A DNA stretch of 64,000 nt. It comes from Natronomonas salsuginis (GTDB lineage: Archaea > Halobacteriota > Halobacteria > Halobacteriales > Haloarculaceae). Every line of letters starts with the position of its first letter. Position 1 is the stretch's first letter. Below, in pieces: positions 55,040-63,841 of this stretch. The translations under genes were made by a program, and so were the position numbers. The stretch covers positions 337,621 through 401,620 of the forward strand of contig NZ_QKNX01000003.1 in the NCBI RefSeq assembly GCF_005239135.1, written 5' to 3'. Under the pieces are notes generated by a model. The model did not search any database. It saw nothing but the letters and a program-made list of their open reading frames with translations, and was not told where the DNA came from.

Positions 55040-55762
55040 ATGTCGATTCGAACCATCGCCGGGGACTGTCTCATTCACGCGTCCGGCCACCGCGAGCGAA
55101 CCGTGCGCGGCCGAGTACTCACCATCGTCAAACCGGACAACACCGTGTTGGTCCACGACGTCGACGGCTATCAGCCGGTCGCGTGGCTGACCCGCCCCGA
55201 ATCGCTCTCGATCACCCGCGATCCCCTGTGGCTCGTCGCCAGCGACGGGGCCGAGACGCTTCGAATCGAGGCCGTCGGCGACGTGGCGGTCGACGACCAC
55301 GACGCCACGGCCGCCGGCACGCCGGTCGGGCCATGTCGCTGTGGGGGGACGCTGGTTCGGTCCGGAACGACCGTCGCGTGTCTCGACTGCGCCGAGCGGT
55401 TCGGGCTCCCGAGCGGGGCGTCGATGACCGACTCGACGTGCGACTGCGGCCTCCCGACGTTTCTGGTCGATCGCGGCGAGCGCTTCGAGCTGTGTCTGGA
55501 TTACGCGTGTGGCTCCCTCCTCGACGCCGTCAGCGATCGGTTCGACCGCGAGTGGGACTGTCCGAACTGCGGCGGCGCGCTTCGGGTCCTCAGACGCGGT
55601 GGGCTCATCGCCGGCTGCGAGCGGTACCCCGACTGCGACACCGGGTTTGCCATCCCGGACGAGACGATCGGCGGCTCCTGTGGCTGCGGGCTGCCGCTGT
55701 TCGAGACCGCCAACGGCACGCGCTGTCTCGACAGCGCCTGTTCGAGCGCGGACGCCGCATGA
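55040..55762 (+). CDS. NucS-like N-terminal domain with four zinc ribbons, no nuclease domain
   Basis: The 240-residue product begins like the DNA-binding domain of NucS/EndoMS (about residues 18-52: RTVRGRVLTIVKPDNTVLVHDVDGYQPVAWL). Instead of the RecB-like nuclease domain it then has four short cysteine modules of topoisomerase C4 type: CRCGG...CLDC, CDCGL...CLDYAC, CPNCGG...CERYPDC and CGCGL...CLDSAC. It probably binds nucleic acid. It lies just before endA; its stop falls inside a possible 27-codon 5' extension of that gene. Function unknown. Confidence 0.75.
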   Translation: MSIRTIAGDCLIHASGHRERTVRGRVLTIVKPDNTVLVHDVDGYQPVAWLTRPESLSITRDPLWLVASDGAETLRIEAVGDVAVDDHDATAAGTPVGPCRCGGTLVRSGTTVACLDCAERFGLPSGASMTDSTCDCGLPTFLVDRGERFELCLDYACGSLLDAVSDRFDREWDCPNCGGALRVLRRGGLIAGCERYPDCDTGFAIPDETIGGSCGCGLPLFETANGTRCLDSACSSADAA

Positions 55763-55808
55763 CGCGGCTCCTCCGCCGACTCGCCGGGCCGCCCGCGCCG
55801 ACCGTAGC

Positions 55809-55816
55809 GGATATAC
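55809..55816 (+). promoter_or_regulatory. TATA box supporting the internal endA start
   Basis: GGATATAC is centred about 27 bases before the ATG at 55840, inside what would otherwise be the extended N-terminus. Confidence 0.55.
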
Positions 55817-55839
55817 GGGCGCGCGCGCCAGAGCCATTC

Positions 55840-56847
55840 ATGCAAGGCCACCTGGCCGACGGACTCGTCGAGGTCGGCCCGAACGGTCGCGAGCGGTACT
55901 ACGACTCCAGCGGCTACGGCCGCCCCCGCGGCGACGGTGTCGTCCTCGATCCAATCGAGGCCGCCCACCTGCTGTACCGCGGCGATCTCGACGCGGTCGA
56001 CGGAGCCGGTCTCCAGGAGTTCCTCGCCGACAACGACGGGATCGTCGCCCGGTTTCTCGTCTACAAGGACCTCCGCCAGCGGGGTTTCTACGTCTCTCCG
56101 GCGCGCGAGGGGTGGGTCGCGGAGCCAACGGGCGTCGACTTCGTCGTCCACCCCCGCGGCGACGGGCCGTGGGACGGAACCGTCGAGTATCGGGTTCGCG
56201 TGGTCGGCGAACGCACCGCCGTATCGGTCGCCTCGCTCGGCGACGCCGTGTTGGCGGTCGTCGACGAGGAGAGCGAGCTGACGTATCTGGAGACTGACCG
56301 CCCGGCGATCGGCGGCGACAGCCTCCTCGAAACGCCTCCGGACGTCGAGGGAACGCTGCTCGGCGACCGCGCGATCTGTTGGAGTCCGCCCGCCGACCTC
56401 TACGAGCGCGGCTTCTACGGTCAGCCGCTCGACGGCGACGACGACGCCCTCCAGCTGTCGCTCCTGGAGGCGGCGTATCTCGCCGACCGCGGCGTCCTCT
56501 CCGTCGAGGGCGGGGCGGACGCGATCGAGTCCCGCGGCCGATCGGTCGAGGGCGACCGGTTCGGTCGACGGTTGACCGTCTACCGAACCCTCCGAGCCTG
56601 CGGTGTCGTCCCGAAGACCGGCTTCAAATTCGGCGCGGACTTTCGGACCTACGAGACGGTCGAACACGTCGACGAGCTCGGCCACTCCGAACTACTCGTT
56701 CGCGTCCTCGACGCTGACGCCGAGCGCTCGCCGCGCGACATCGCGCTCGACGTCCGACTCGCCCACGGCGTCAGAAAGCGGATGGTGTTCGCGCTCGTCG
56801 GGACCGATTCGGTTCGGTGGCTGTCGGTCGGTCGCTTGACGCCCTGA
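55840..56847 (+). CDS. endA: tRNA-splicing endonuclease EndA (tRNA-intron lyase)
   Basis: The 335-residue protein has the duplicated haloarchaeal EndA layout. The C-terminal catalytic part is GFKFGADFRTYETV (Tyr), GHSELLVRVL (His) and GVRKRMVFALV (Lys), the usual triad. The first half has DGIVARFLVYKDLRQRGFYVSP, a degenerate copy. It cuts introns at bulge-helix-bulge sites in pre-tRNAs, notably tRNA-Trp in haloarchaea. I used ATG 55840 (MQGHLADGLVEVG) because a TATA box lies 27 bases upstream; ATG 55759 would add 27 non-conserved residues and overlap the preceding gene. Confidence 0.93.
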   Translation: MQGHLADGLVEVGPNGRERYYDSSGYGRPRGDGVVLDPIEAAHLLYRGDLDAVDGAGLQEFLADNDGIVARFLVYKDLRQRGFYVSPAREGWVAEPTGVDFVVHPRGDGPWDGTVEYRVRVVGERTAVSVASLGDAVLAVVDEESELTYLETDRPAIGGDSLLETPPDVEGTLLGDRAICWSPPADLYERGFYGQPLDGDDDALQLSLLEAAYLADRGVLSVEGGADAIESRGRSVEGDRFGRRLTVYRTLRACGVVPKTGFKFGADFRTYETVEHVDELGHSELLVRVLDADAERSPRDIALDVRLAHGVRKRMVFALVGTDSVRWLSVGRLTP

Positions 56848-56877
56848 GGCGGCGGACGCGAGCCGCGGTCGGGACCG

Positions 56878-57114
56878 TCAGACCGTCTCGACGCCCCACG
56901 CGATTCGGTCCCACAGCCGCTCGTAGAGGTAGTACGTCCCGGTTTTCAGCACGTTTGCGGCGAGCCCGATGTTCACCGCGTCGCCGAGGTCCCCGACGAC
57001 GACGAACGCGATCGTGACCGTGATCGCGAGCATGAACAGCCGATAGCAGAGCGTCTTGACGATCGCGCGCCGTCGCGCCTGCAACGCGGACCGAGAGAGG
57101 ATCGTCGACGCCAT
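56878..57114 (-). CDS. DUF2061-family small membrane protein
   Basis: The 78-residue product (MASTILSRSALQARRRAIVKT...) has two membrane segments (about residues 22-43 and 49-70) and the DUF2061 pattern RRRAIVKTLCYRLFMLAITVTIAF with NIGLAANVLKTGTYYLYERLWDRIAWG. Function unknown; the family is widespread in archaea and bacteria. It lies between endA and trpS on the opposite strand. Confidence 0.85.
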   Translation of the reverse strand: MASTILSRSALQARRRAIVKTLCYRLFMLAITVTIAFVVVGDLGDAVNIGLAANVLKTGTYYLYERLWDRIAWGVETV

Positions 57115-57305
57115 GCGACACACACCGTTCCTCGTGCAATAAGTATCTATATAAAGTTACGTTTTGCCGATTAGTAACCATATTAAGTTTACATACCGCA
57201 GTGCAGCGTCCGGACGTAACGACCTTCGGTCCCCACCTCTCGACCGATCGGACGCCGTGTGAGCCAAACGAACGGTTTTTGAGCCGACCACCCCGACGCC
57301 CGTAC

Positions 57306-58874
57306 ATGGCAGACGACGGAACCCACGACCGAGAGGGCGCGCCGGCCGTTCGGAGTGACGGCGGGACGAAAGGAGCCGATACCGTGGCCCTCGACCCGTG
57401 GGGCTCCTCGACCGTCGACGATTACCGGAAGCTCTTCGAGGAGTTCGGCATCGAGTCCTTCGACGACGTGTTGCCGCGCGTGCCGACACCGCACTACCTG
57501 ATGCGCCGCGGTGTCATCTTTGGTCACCGCAATTACCGGTCGGTCGCAGACGCGATGACGAACGGCGATCCGTTCGCCGTCCTGTCGGGGTTCATGCCGA
57601 CCGGCGACCCCCACATCGGACACAAGCTGGTGTTCGACGAGCTGATCTGGCACCAAGAGCGCGGCGGGGACGCCTACGGGCTCATCGCGGATCTTGAGGC
57701 GCACGCCGCCCGCGGGCTGTCGTGGGACGAGATCGACGAGCACACCGAGAGCTATCTGCTGTCGCTCATCGCGCTCGGGTTCGACCCCGAGGAAGGCGAG
57801 CTCTACCGGCAGTCTACCAATCGTGACGTCCAGGACCTCGCCTTCGAACTCGGGACGAAGGCGAACTTCTCCGAACTCGGCGCGATCTACGACTTCGACG
57901 GCGAGACCGAGGTCTCCTACATGCAGTCGGTCGTCACCCAGATGGCCGATATCCTCTACCCGCAACTCGACGAGCCGAAGCCCACCGTCATCCCCGTCGG
58001 CCCGGACCAGGATCCCCACATGCGGCTCGCCCGCGATCTCGCCGGGCGGATGCGGTACTTCAAGGTGACCGAGGCGTACGCGAGCTTCGAGCTGGACGAT
58101 CAAGAGCGCGCCCTCGTCACACGTGCTTACGAGGCGCTCGCTGCCGACGTCGACGATCCCGAAACCGACGTTCGGTGTACCGACGCCGCGGCGTGGCTCG
58201 ACGCCGAACGCCCCGATTCGGCTTCGCTCGAAAGCACCATCGAAACGCTTGAGTCCGGTGGCAAAGAGCCGCTTCGGCCCCGCGTCCGCTTTCTCGATCG
58301 CAACGCGACCGACGACGCATTCGAGGCGCTCATCGAGGCCGTCGAGGGCGAAAAGCGCGTCTACGAGGGCCACGTCGACAGCTTCGATCTCGACCGCGAG
58401 GCGGCCGAGGAGCTCGCCCGTCAGGTGGAACTCGACCACGGCGGCTACGGCTTCCTCCCACCGTCGTCGATCTACCACCGGTTCATGTCCGGGCTGACGG
58501 GGGGAAAGATGTCCTCGTCGATCCCCGCGAGTCACATCAGCCTGCTCGACGACCCCGAAGACGGCTACGACAAGGTGAAATCCGCGACGACCGGCGGCCG
58601 CGAAACCGCCGAAGAACAGCGCGAGTTGGGCGGGGAGGCCGACGAGTGTCCCGTCTACGAGCTGTACGCGTATCTGCTGTCGGGCGACGACGACGAGTTC
58701 GCTACCCGCGTCTACGAGGAGTGTGTCGGGGGCGAGCGCCTCTGCGGCGGCTGCAAGGAGCAGGCCGCGGAGCTCATGGCCGAGTTCCTCGAAGCGCACC
58801 AAGAGAAACGCGAGGAGGCGAAGGACGTACTCGACGGGATCGACATCGAGTTGGACAGTCCGAGAAAGCGGTAG
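57306..58874 (+). CDS. trpS: Tryptophanyl-tRNA synthetase
   Basis: The 522-residue class I synthetase has HIGH-like PTGDPHIGHKLVF, the KMSKS loop GGKMSSSIPASH and the archaeal/eukaryal-like substrate region ALDPWGSSTVDDYRKLFEEFGI near the N-terminus. A middle insertion (about residues 265-390) separates the Rossmann halves, longer than in typical TrpS. It charges tRNA-Trp, whose precursor EndA splices in haloarchaea. The ATG at 57306 is preferred; a GTG at 57201 would add 35 residues without family resemblance. Confidence 0.95.
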   Translation: MADDGTHDREGAPAVRSDGGTKGADTVALDPWGSSTVDDYRKLFEEFGIESFDDVLPRVPTPHYLMRRGVIFGHRNYRSVADAMTNGDPFAVLSGFMPTGDPHIGHKLVFDELIWHQERGGDAYGLIADLEAHAARGLSWDEIDEHTESYLLSLIALGFDPEEGELYRQSTNRDVQDLAFELGTKANFSELGAIYDFDGETEVSYMQSVVTQMADILYPQLDEPKPTVIPVGPDQDPHMRLARDLAGRMRYFKVTEAYASFELDDQERALVTRAYEALAADVDDPETDVRCTDAAAWLDAERPDSASLESTIETLESGGKEPLRPRVRFLDRNATDDAFEALIEAVEGEKRVYEGHVDSFDLDREAAEELARQVELDHGGYGFLPPSSIYHRFMSGLTGGKMSSSIPASHISLLDDPEDGYDKVKSATTGGRETAEEQRELGGEADECPVYELYAYLLSGDDDEFATRVYEECVGGERLCGGCKEQAAELMAEFLEAHQEKREEAKDVLDGIDIELDSPRKR

Positions 58875-58895
58875 CCGAGTCCGGGTCGCGACGAA

Positions 58896-59987
58896 TTACG
58901 GGTACTGCGGCAGTCGCCCCGACCGCGACGACCCCTCGACAAACGGGAGGTCGACGACCGCTGCCCCGACATCATCTCCGCCGACGCGAACTGTCAACTC
59001 CCCCGCTTCGAGTCCGTAGTCGACCAGCGCAAGCGCGATCGGCGCGTCGAGCGACGGGCTGTAGTCGGCGCGCGTGACCTCACCGACGTGCCCGTCGCCG
59101 TCGAACACCGCCGCTCCGCCCGTTGGAATCGCATCAAATTCGAGTTCGAGTCCGACGAGTCGGCGCGACGGCTGGCCGCGGTTCTCGATCTTCGAGACGA
59201 CCTCCTGGCCGACGTAACAGCCCTTCTCGAAATCGAGGGCGTTCCGGAGGCCGAGCACGTTCGGAACAGTGCCCGCCAACTCAGTCTCGAAACGCGGCGT
59301 TCCGGCTTCGAGATACAGGTATTCGAGTGTTCGGTAGCCGAACGGCGCGGCGTTCAGCCCGTGGTTGATCAGCGCGTCGAAGACGTTCGCGGCGTCTGCG
59401 GCGGCGCAGATCACCTCGTAGCCCTCCTCGCCGGTCAGATCGTCCGTCCGGACGACGGTGACGCCCCAACCGCCGATCCGCCCGCGCACGAACGACAGTG
59501 GCTCGTCGGGCGAACTCGGGCCGGTGAGCACCGAGGCGACCTTCTCGGTCGCCTTCGGACCGTGGACGCCGAACACGCCGAAATCATCGCTCGCAGCCCG
59601 AACCGTGACGTCCTGAATGAACGTCTTTTCGTCCCACTCCTTGGCGAGTTCCGCCGCCGCCCCCGGCGGGACGAAACACAGCAGTTTCTCGTCGGCGTTG
59701 TAGACGTACAGTTCCGTCTCGATCCGCCCCTGGGGGTCGAGCAACAGCGCGTAGACGCCCCGGCTGTCCTCCTCGGGGACCCGGTTCGAGACGGCGTTGT
59801 CGACGAAATCGACCCGATCAGAACCGGTCACCTCGACGACGCCGTACCCCATCTCGATCGTTCCGACGACGTTTCTGACGGCCCGATGGACCCGTTCGGG
59901 CCGGCCGTAGTGGTCGACGACCCGACGACCGCCGCGTTCGGTGAACGTCGCGCCGTGGGATTCGTGTAGCTCCGAGACGACTGTCAT
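58896..59987 (-). CDS. YgfZ/GcvT-like folate-binding protein
   Basis: The 363-residue protein resembles aminomethyltransferase GcvT but carries the YgfZ motif KGCYVGQEVVSKIENRGQPSRRLVGL near residue 245. YgfZ proteins bind folate and help iron-sulfur cluster maintenance or repair. Haloarchaeal genomes label these aminomethyltransferase-like or YgfZ; the motif favours YgfZ. The catalytic residue for glycine cleavage is not evident. It is divergent from the small DUF6432-type gene region. Confidence 0.85.
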   Translation of the reverse strand: MTVVSELHESHGATFTERGGRRVVDHYGRPERVHRAVRNVVGTIEMGYGVVEVTGSDRVDFVDNAVSNRVPEEDSRGVYALLLDPQGRIETELYVYNADEKLLCFVPPGAAAELAKEWDEKTFIQDVTVRAASDDFGVFGVHGPKATEKVASVLTGPSSPDEPLSFVRGRIGGWGVTVVRTDDLTGEEGYEVICAAADAANVFDALINHGLNAAPFGYRTLEYLYLEAGTPRFETELAGTVPNVLGLRNALDFEKGCYVGQEVVSKIENRGQPSRRLVGLELEFDAIPTGGAAVFDGDGHVGEVTRADYSPSLDAPIALALVDYGLEAGELTVRVGGDDVGAAVVDLPFVEGSSRSGRLPQYP

Positions 59988-60037
59988 TGTCGCCCCGAAC
60001 GGTCCGGAGGGGTAAAACGACCGCGTCTCGGCGACGT

Positions 60038-60343
60038 CTACAGCCCGATTCGCTCGCGGATGTTGTCGAGAAGCGACGACCGTTCGTCGTCAGCGTCCGC
60101 CGAACTCGCGTCCGGGACGACGCGGTCGTGGGGGTAGATCCGCATCGGGCCGTCGTCGTTCTCGACGGTGATGAGTCCGGCCTCTTTGAGTTCCGCGAGC
60201 GCCGCCTCGAGCTCGTCGATGTCGACCTCGACGCCGCTTCGCAGCTCGAACACGGTCATTCCCTCGTCGGTTCGGTCGACGAGGGTGTCGAGCACTGCGA
60301 CTTCCGTCTCGTCTCGATCGCGATACTCCCGCTTCGCCTGCAT
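60038..60343 (-). CDS. DUF6432-family protein
   Basis: The 101-residue product (MQAKREYRDRDETEVAVLDTLVDRTDEGMTVFELRSGVEVDIDELEAALAELKEAGLITVENDDGPMRIYP) is a winged-helix-like DNA-binding fold, recognised as the haloarchaeal DUF6432 family. It may regulate transcription, but no target is known. I used the ATG at 60343 because the upstream in-frame sequence overlaps a repeat and is Arg-rich. Confidence 0.8.
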   Translation of the reverse strand: MQAKREYRDRDETEVAVLDTLVDRTDEGMTVFELRSGVEVDIDELEAALAELKEAGLITVENDDGPMRIYPHDRVVPDASSADADDERSSLLDNIRERIGL

Positions 60344-60405
60344 ACACGCCGGTTCGACCGGCGTCGGCTTAACCGTTCGGCGGACGCGCGTTCGACGGGA
60401 GTGTC

Positions 60406-60437
60406 GTTCCGGGGCGCTCACGTTGCTCGCGCCCCGC
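60406..60437. repeat. 32-base palindromic repeat, copy 1
   Basis: The unit begins GTTCCGGGGCGC and ends GCGCCCCGC, so its ends can pair as GGGGCG/CGCCCC around an 11-base centre. An identical second copy starts at 60537, 131 bases downstream. It lies in the intergenic region between two small genes. Confidence 0.6.
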
Positions 60438-60536
60438 TCCGCCACTCACGGCTCCTGTCGTCGCCGTTCGCCAATTCGTGTTCCTCGCTCTCGCTCGGAA
60501 CACGCCGTTCGCGGGTCGCGTTGCTCCCCGCTCACC

Positions 60537-60568
60537 GTTCCGGGGCGCTCACGTTGCTCGCGCCCCGC
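60537..60568. repeat. 32-base palindromic repeat, copy 2
   Basis: This copy is identical to the one at 60406-60437. Between them lies a weaker relative (GTTCGCGGGTCGCGTTGC, about 60508-60525). Together they look like a REP-type or terminator-like element. The next gene starts 41 bases after this copy. Confidence 0.6.
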
Positions 60569-60608
60569 CTTCGAAGCGTTTTTCTCCCACACCATCACAC
60601 TCGTGGGT

Positions 60609-60806
60609 ATGGATCGGGACGCCGCCGTCGAAGCCGTCGTCGCGTTGTTCGGCGTCGGGACACTCGCCGCGATCATCCTCTGGATCGGAACCACCTACTA
60701 CGACGGCGCGCTGACCGATCAGGGAGGCCTCGCGCTAGTCGGCGCGATCGTCTTTTTCATCGTGTTCATGTCAGCGATCGGCCTCGGCCTCTCGCGACGC
60801 TACTGA
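60609..60806 (+). CDS. Small two-helix membrane protein (DUF7472-like)
   Basis: The 65-residue product (MDRDAAVEAVVALFGVGTLAAIILW...) has two hydrophobic segments (about residues 9-27 and 40-60) and resembles a haloarchaeal small membrane family I recall as DUF7472. Function unknown. The longer upstream frame is Ser/Arg-rich and covers the repeats, so I used the ATG at 60609. Confidence 0.7.
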   Translation: MDRDAAVEAVVALFGVGTLAAIILWIGTTYYDGALTDQGGLALVGAIVFFIVFMSAIGLGLSRRY

Positions 60807-60845
60807 CGTTCGACCGTCCGCGCTCTCAGTATCCTCCCCCGCGAG

Positions 60846-61925
60846 TCACCGCGTTTCCGACTGACGACGCCAATCAGTGACCCGATCGTCGGGCGTCTGT
60901 CGGAGTTCCGTCTCGTAGTACGAGAGGGGGTGCCGGATCGTCTCGCAGGTGTCGTCCGCGTTGACGCAGTCACCGTACTCGTCCATCACGACGCACGAGG
61001 GGGGTGCGGCGACCGGTCCATCCTCGTCCGCCAGCCGATCGATCTGCGCGCGGACCGACCCGCGGTCGCTCTCCGGCACGTCGCACAGCGCGATCACGCC
61101 CTCCGCGTCGAGGCCGGTCGCGAGCAGAAACGACACCAGCGAGAACCGCGAGTGGTCGGTTAATCGGCCCAGCCCCCCGTCGTCGCGCGCCCGCGACAGG
61201 AGCGCGCGCATGCACGGCGGGAACAGCCCCGGCGTCACCGTCTCGAATGACATCGGCGGGTCGATGTCGGCGATCGAGCGCCGGAGCGACGCCAGCTCCG
61301 CCGACAGCGGCTCCTCGATCTCGGCAGGCACCGGGAGCGGAAGCCCATCCCGAACCCGCCGGCCGACCGCCTCCCGAAGCAGGGTGTACAGCGCCGGGCG
61401 TCCGACGGGTACCGTACCGTCCGAGAGGGGACGACGGGCGAGTCGCCACTGCGGCTCCTCCAGCGCGGCGGCGAGTTCGAGATACGCCGTCACGTCGAGG
61501 CCGAACCGGCCGTCGCCGATCGCCTCGACCCGCCCCGACAGGTCGAAATCGGCGAGCAGTCGATCGAGCGTCAACCGTTCGCCCCCGGCGCTCTTGAGTT
61601 CGAGATCCGCCTCGAAGTCCTCGACGAACCGCTCTCTCGCCGTCGCCGCCTCCGCCGCCGCGTACTTCTCGATCGCCCCCGGCACGTCGAGCAGCGAGAC
61701 GAGCACGCGGGCGATGGGGTACGAGAGTAACTCCGCGCGGACGCTCCACAGCCGCGGCTCCTCGGCTGCGGTCGTCCCGTCCATCAACGCCCGTTCGACG
61801 CGCTCGTGGCCGCGCTCGACGGCCGGGCCGCCCGCCGCGACGAGCTCCGCGAGGTCGATTCCGGCGGCTTCGACGGCTGCCCGCGAGGCGTCCAGAAACG
61901 GGTATCGGGCGTGGAGCCGCTCCAT
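60846..61925 (-). CDS. priL: DNA primase large subunit PriL
   Basis: The 359-residue protein matches archaeal PriL. The C-terminal iron-sulfur domain shows cysteines in FPPCMRALLSRARDDGGLGRLTDHSRFSLVSFLLATG, ALCDVPESD, PSCVVMDEYGDC and ADDTCETIRHPLSYYE, enough for a [4Fe-4S] site. With PriS (not in the window) it primes DNA synthesis. The ATG at 61925 (MERLHARYPFLDASR) is preferred; the longer frame to 62543 is not conserved in content. It is a single gene converging on the small membrane-protein gene. Confidence 0.93.
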   Translation of the reverse strand: MERLHARYPFLDASRAAVEAAGIDLAELVAAGGPAVERGHERVERALMDGTTAAEEPRLWSVRAELLSYPIARVLVSLLDVPGAIEKYAAAEAATARERFVEDFEADLELKSAGGERLTLDRLLADFDLSGRVEAIGDGRFGLDVTAYLELAAALEEPQWRLARRPLSDGTVPVGRPALYTLLREAVGRRVRDGLPLPVPAEIEEPLSAELASLRRSIADIDPPMSFETVTPGLFPPCMRALLSRARDDGGLGRLTDHSRFSLVSFLLATGLDAEGVIALCDVPESDRGSVRAQIDRLADEDGPVAAPPSCVVMDEYGDCVNADDTCETIRHPLSYYETELRQTPDDRVTDWRRQSETR

Positions 61926-62027
61926 ACCCCCGCTATCGCCCCGGTGCCGATAAACGCACCGACCTGTTCGATCCGACCGCCCGGCGAGCGATACGCCTTT
62001 GGGCGGCGGCGACGACACACGAGCAAC

Positions 62028-62630
62028 GTGCGCCTCAGGTACCGCTGTCCCGGCTGTCGGACGACGAGCAACCTCCACGACCCCGGTTGTGAGTTCGAGG
62101 GGACCGACCGTCGCCACATCGAGAAGGCCTACACCGACCTGTTGGGCCCGCTTTCGGCCCGCGAGTACGCCGACGAGGACGCGCTGCGCGCGGACGTGCC
62201 GGAGCGTTGGAGCGGCCTTCACTCGGCCGTGTTCGGTCGCCTCGAAAGCGATCAGCGGGTCGTCGAGGAGGACGGTTCGATACGGCTGTTGCCGCCGGAG
62301 GAGTACAAGGACCGCGTCTCGCGCCCGACGTTCGAACCGCTTCAGACGATCTACGAGGAGGGGAGCGTCTCGGGTGCGCACGACCACTCCGTGTTCGCCA
62401 TGGTCGCGTTCTACGAGATGGTCGGCCTCTCTTGGGAGGAGGCCCGCGAGAACACGATCGAGTGGCTCGTGGAGTCGGGGACGTGGACTCGCGGCGGTTT
62501 CGAGGAGTCCTCGCCCGAGGAACTCGTCGACTCGAAGCGACACGTCTACGAGCAGGGGTATGGTTGGAAGCAGGCTGCCACCGAGGCGAAGGCCGTCATC
62601 GACCGCCGCGTCTCCGCCGCCGAGGAGTGA
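62028..62630 (+). CDS. Haloarchaeal Cys-containing protein (DUF7474-like)
   Basis: The 200-residue product starts with GTG at 62028 and has an N-terminal zinc-like motif CPGCRTTSNLHDPGC. It continues with DLLGPLSAREYADEDALRADVPERWSGLHSAVFGRLESDQRVVEEDG and HDHSVFAMVAFYEMVGLSWEEARENTIEWLVESGTWTRGGFEESSPEELVDSKRHVYEQGYGWKQAA. I recall this haloarchaeal family as DUF7474. Function unknown. It is divergent from priL, with 102 bases between. Confidence 0.75.
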   Translation: MRLRYRCPGCRTTSNLHDPGCEFEGTDRRHIEKAYTDLLGPLSAREYADEDALRADVPERWSGLHSAVFGRLESDQRVVEEDGSIRLLPPEEYKDRVSRPTFEPLQTIYEEGSVSGAHDHSVFAMVAFYEMVGLSWEEARENTIEWLVESGTWTRGGFEESSPEELVDSKRHVYEQGYGWKQAATEAKAVIDRRVSAAEE

Positions 62631-62719
62631 GGTCGGCGTTCGATTGTCAATTTATTTTGCATCGACGCAAACACTATCACGCCGGGAGCGGAGGTGTACG
62701 GTATGCGACGGTGGGACCC

Positions 62720-63841
62720 ATGAGTGTGTCACGCGGTCCGCGCGACCGGGTGCAGATACTCGACGAGGAAGGGACGGTACGTGAGGGCGCGACGGTGCCC
62801 GACATCGACGACGACTCGATCGTCGAAATGTACCGCGAGATGCGGCTGGCTCGCCACTTCGACGGTCGCGCGGTCAGCCTCCAGCGACAGGGTCGGATGG
62901 GGACGTATCCGCCGCTGTCGGGACAGGAGGCCGCCCAGGTCGGCAGCGCGATGGCGCTCGACGACAGCGACTGGCTCTTCCCGAGCTACCGCGAACACGC
63001 GGCGGCACACGTCCGCGGCGTCGGCCTCGACCGGACGCTCCGCTACTGGATGGGCGACGAGCGCGGCAACGCCCACCGCGGGCTGAACGTCTTCCCCGTC
63101 GCGGTGCCGATCGCGACCCAGATACTGCACGCGACGGGCGCGTCGTGGGCGGCCGATCTGCGCGGCGACGACGCGGCGTTCCTCTGTTACTTCGGGGACG
63201 GCGCGACGAGCGAGGGTGACTTCCACGAGGGGCTGAACTTCGCCGGCGTCTTCGACCTGCCGGCGATCTTCTTCTGTAACAACAACCAGTGGGCAATCTC
63301 GGTCCCCAGAGAGCGCCAGTCGGCCTCCGAAACGCTCGCTCAGAAGGCCCATGCCTACGGGTTCGAGGGTGTGCAGGTCGACGGGATGGACCCGCTCGCG
63401 GTGTATCAGGTGACGCGCGACGCCGTCACGAAGGCGAACGATCCGGAGGCGGCGAGCGACGAGAGCCCGGGCCGCGCGACCCGGCCGACGCTCATCGAGG
63501 CGGTGCAGTACCGCTTCGGCGCGCACACCACGGCGGACGACCCCTCAGTCTACCGCGACGACGACGAGGTCGAACGCTGGCGACAGAAGGATCCGATTCC
63601 GAGACTGGAGACGTACCTCCGCGATCGGGGGCTGCTCGACGACGAATCGGTCGACGCGATCGGCCAGTCGGTCGAAGACGAGGTCGCAGAGGCGATCGAG
63701 GCCGCCGAAAGCACTTCCCGTCCGGAACCGAGCGATATGTTCGACAACGTGTTCGCCGAACGGACGGATCCGGTGGCCGCCCAGGCGGCCCATCTCGAAC
63801 AGCTACGCGAGCGCTACGGCGACGAGGAACTACTGGAATGA
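62720..63841 (+). CDS. Pyruvate/2-oxoacid dehydrogenase E1 component, alpha subunit
   Basis: The 373-residue protein has the ThDP-binding motif [36 protein letters not shown] and the N-terminal [22 protein letters not shown] typical of E1 alpha. In haloarchaea this gene set may oxidise pyruvate or branched-chain 2-oxo acids; which one cannot be told without E2. The stop overlaps the next ATG (ATGA). ATG 62720 is used; the longer upstream frame lies antisense or frame-shifted to the preceding gene. Confidence 0.93.
   Translation: MSVSRGPRDRVQILDEEGTVREGATVPDIDDDSIVEMYREMRLARHFDGRAVSLQRQGRMGTYPPLSGQEAAQVGSAMALDDSDWLFPSYREHAAAHVRGVGLDRTLRYWMGDERGNAHRGLNVFPVAVPIATQILHATGASWAADLRGDDAAFLCYFGDGATSEGDFHEGLNFAGVFDLPAIFFCNNNQWAISVPRERQSASETLAQKAHAYGFEGVQVDGMDPLAVYQVTRDAVTKANDPEAASDESPGRATRPTLIEAVQYRFGAHTTADDPSVYRDDDEVERWRQKDPIPRLETYLRDRGLLDDESVDAIGQSVEDEVAEAIEAAESTSRPEPSDMFDNVFAERTDPVAAQAAHLEQLRERYGDEELLE

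Noticed and set aside
53948..55837. 629-codon minus-strand frame
   Set aside because: It is opposite the TSUP and NucS-like genes, which carry clear family motifs; this frame is low-complexity antisense.
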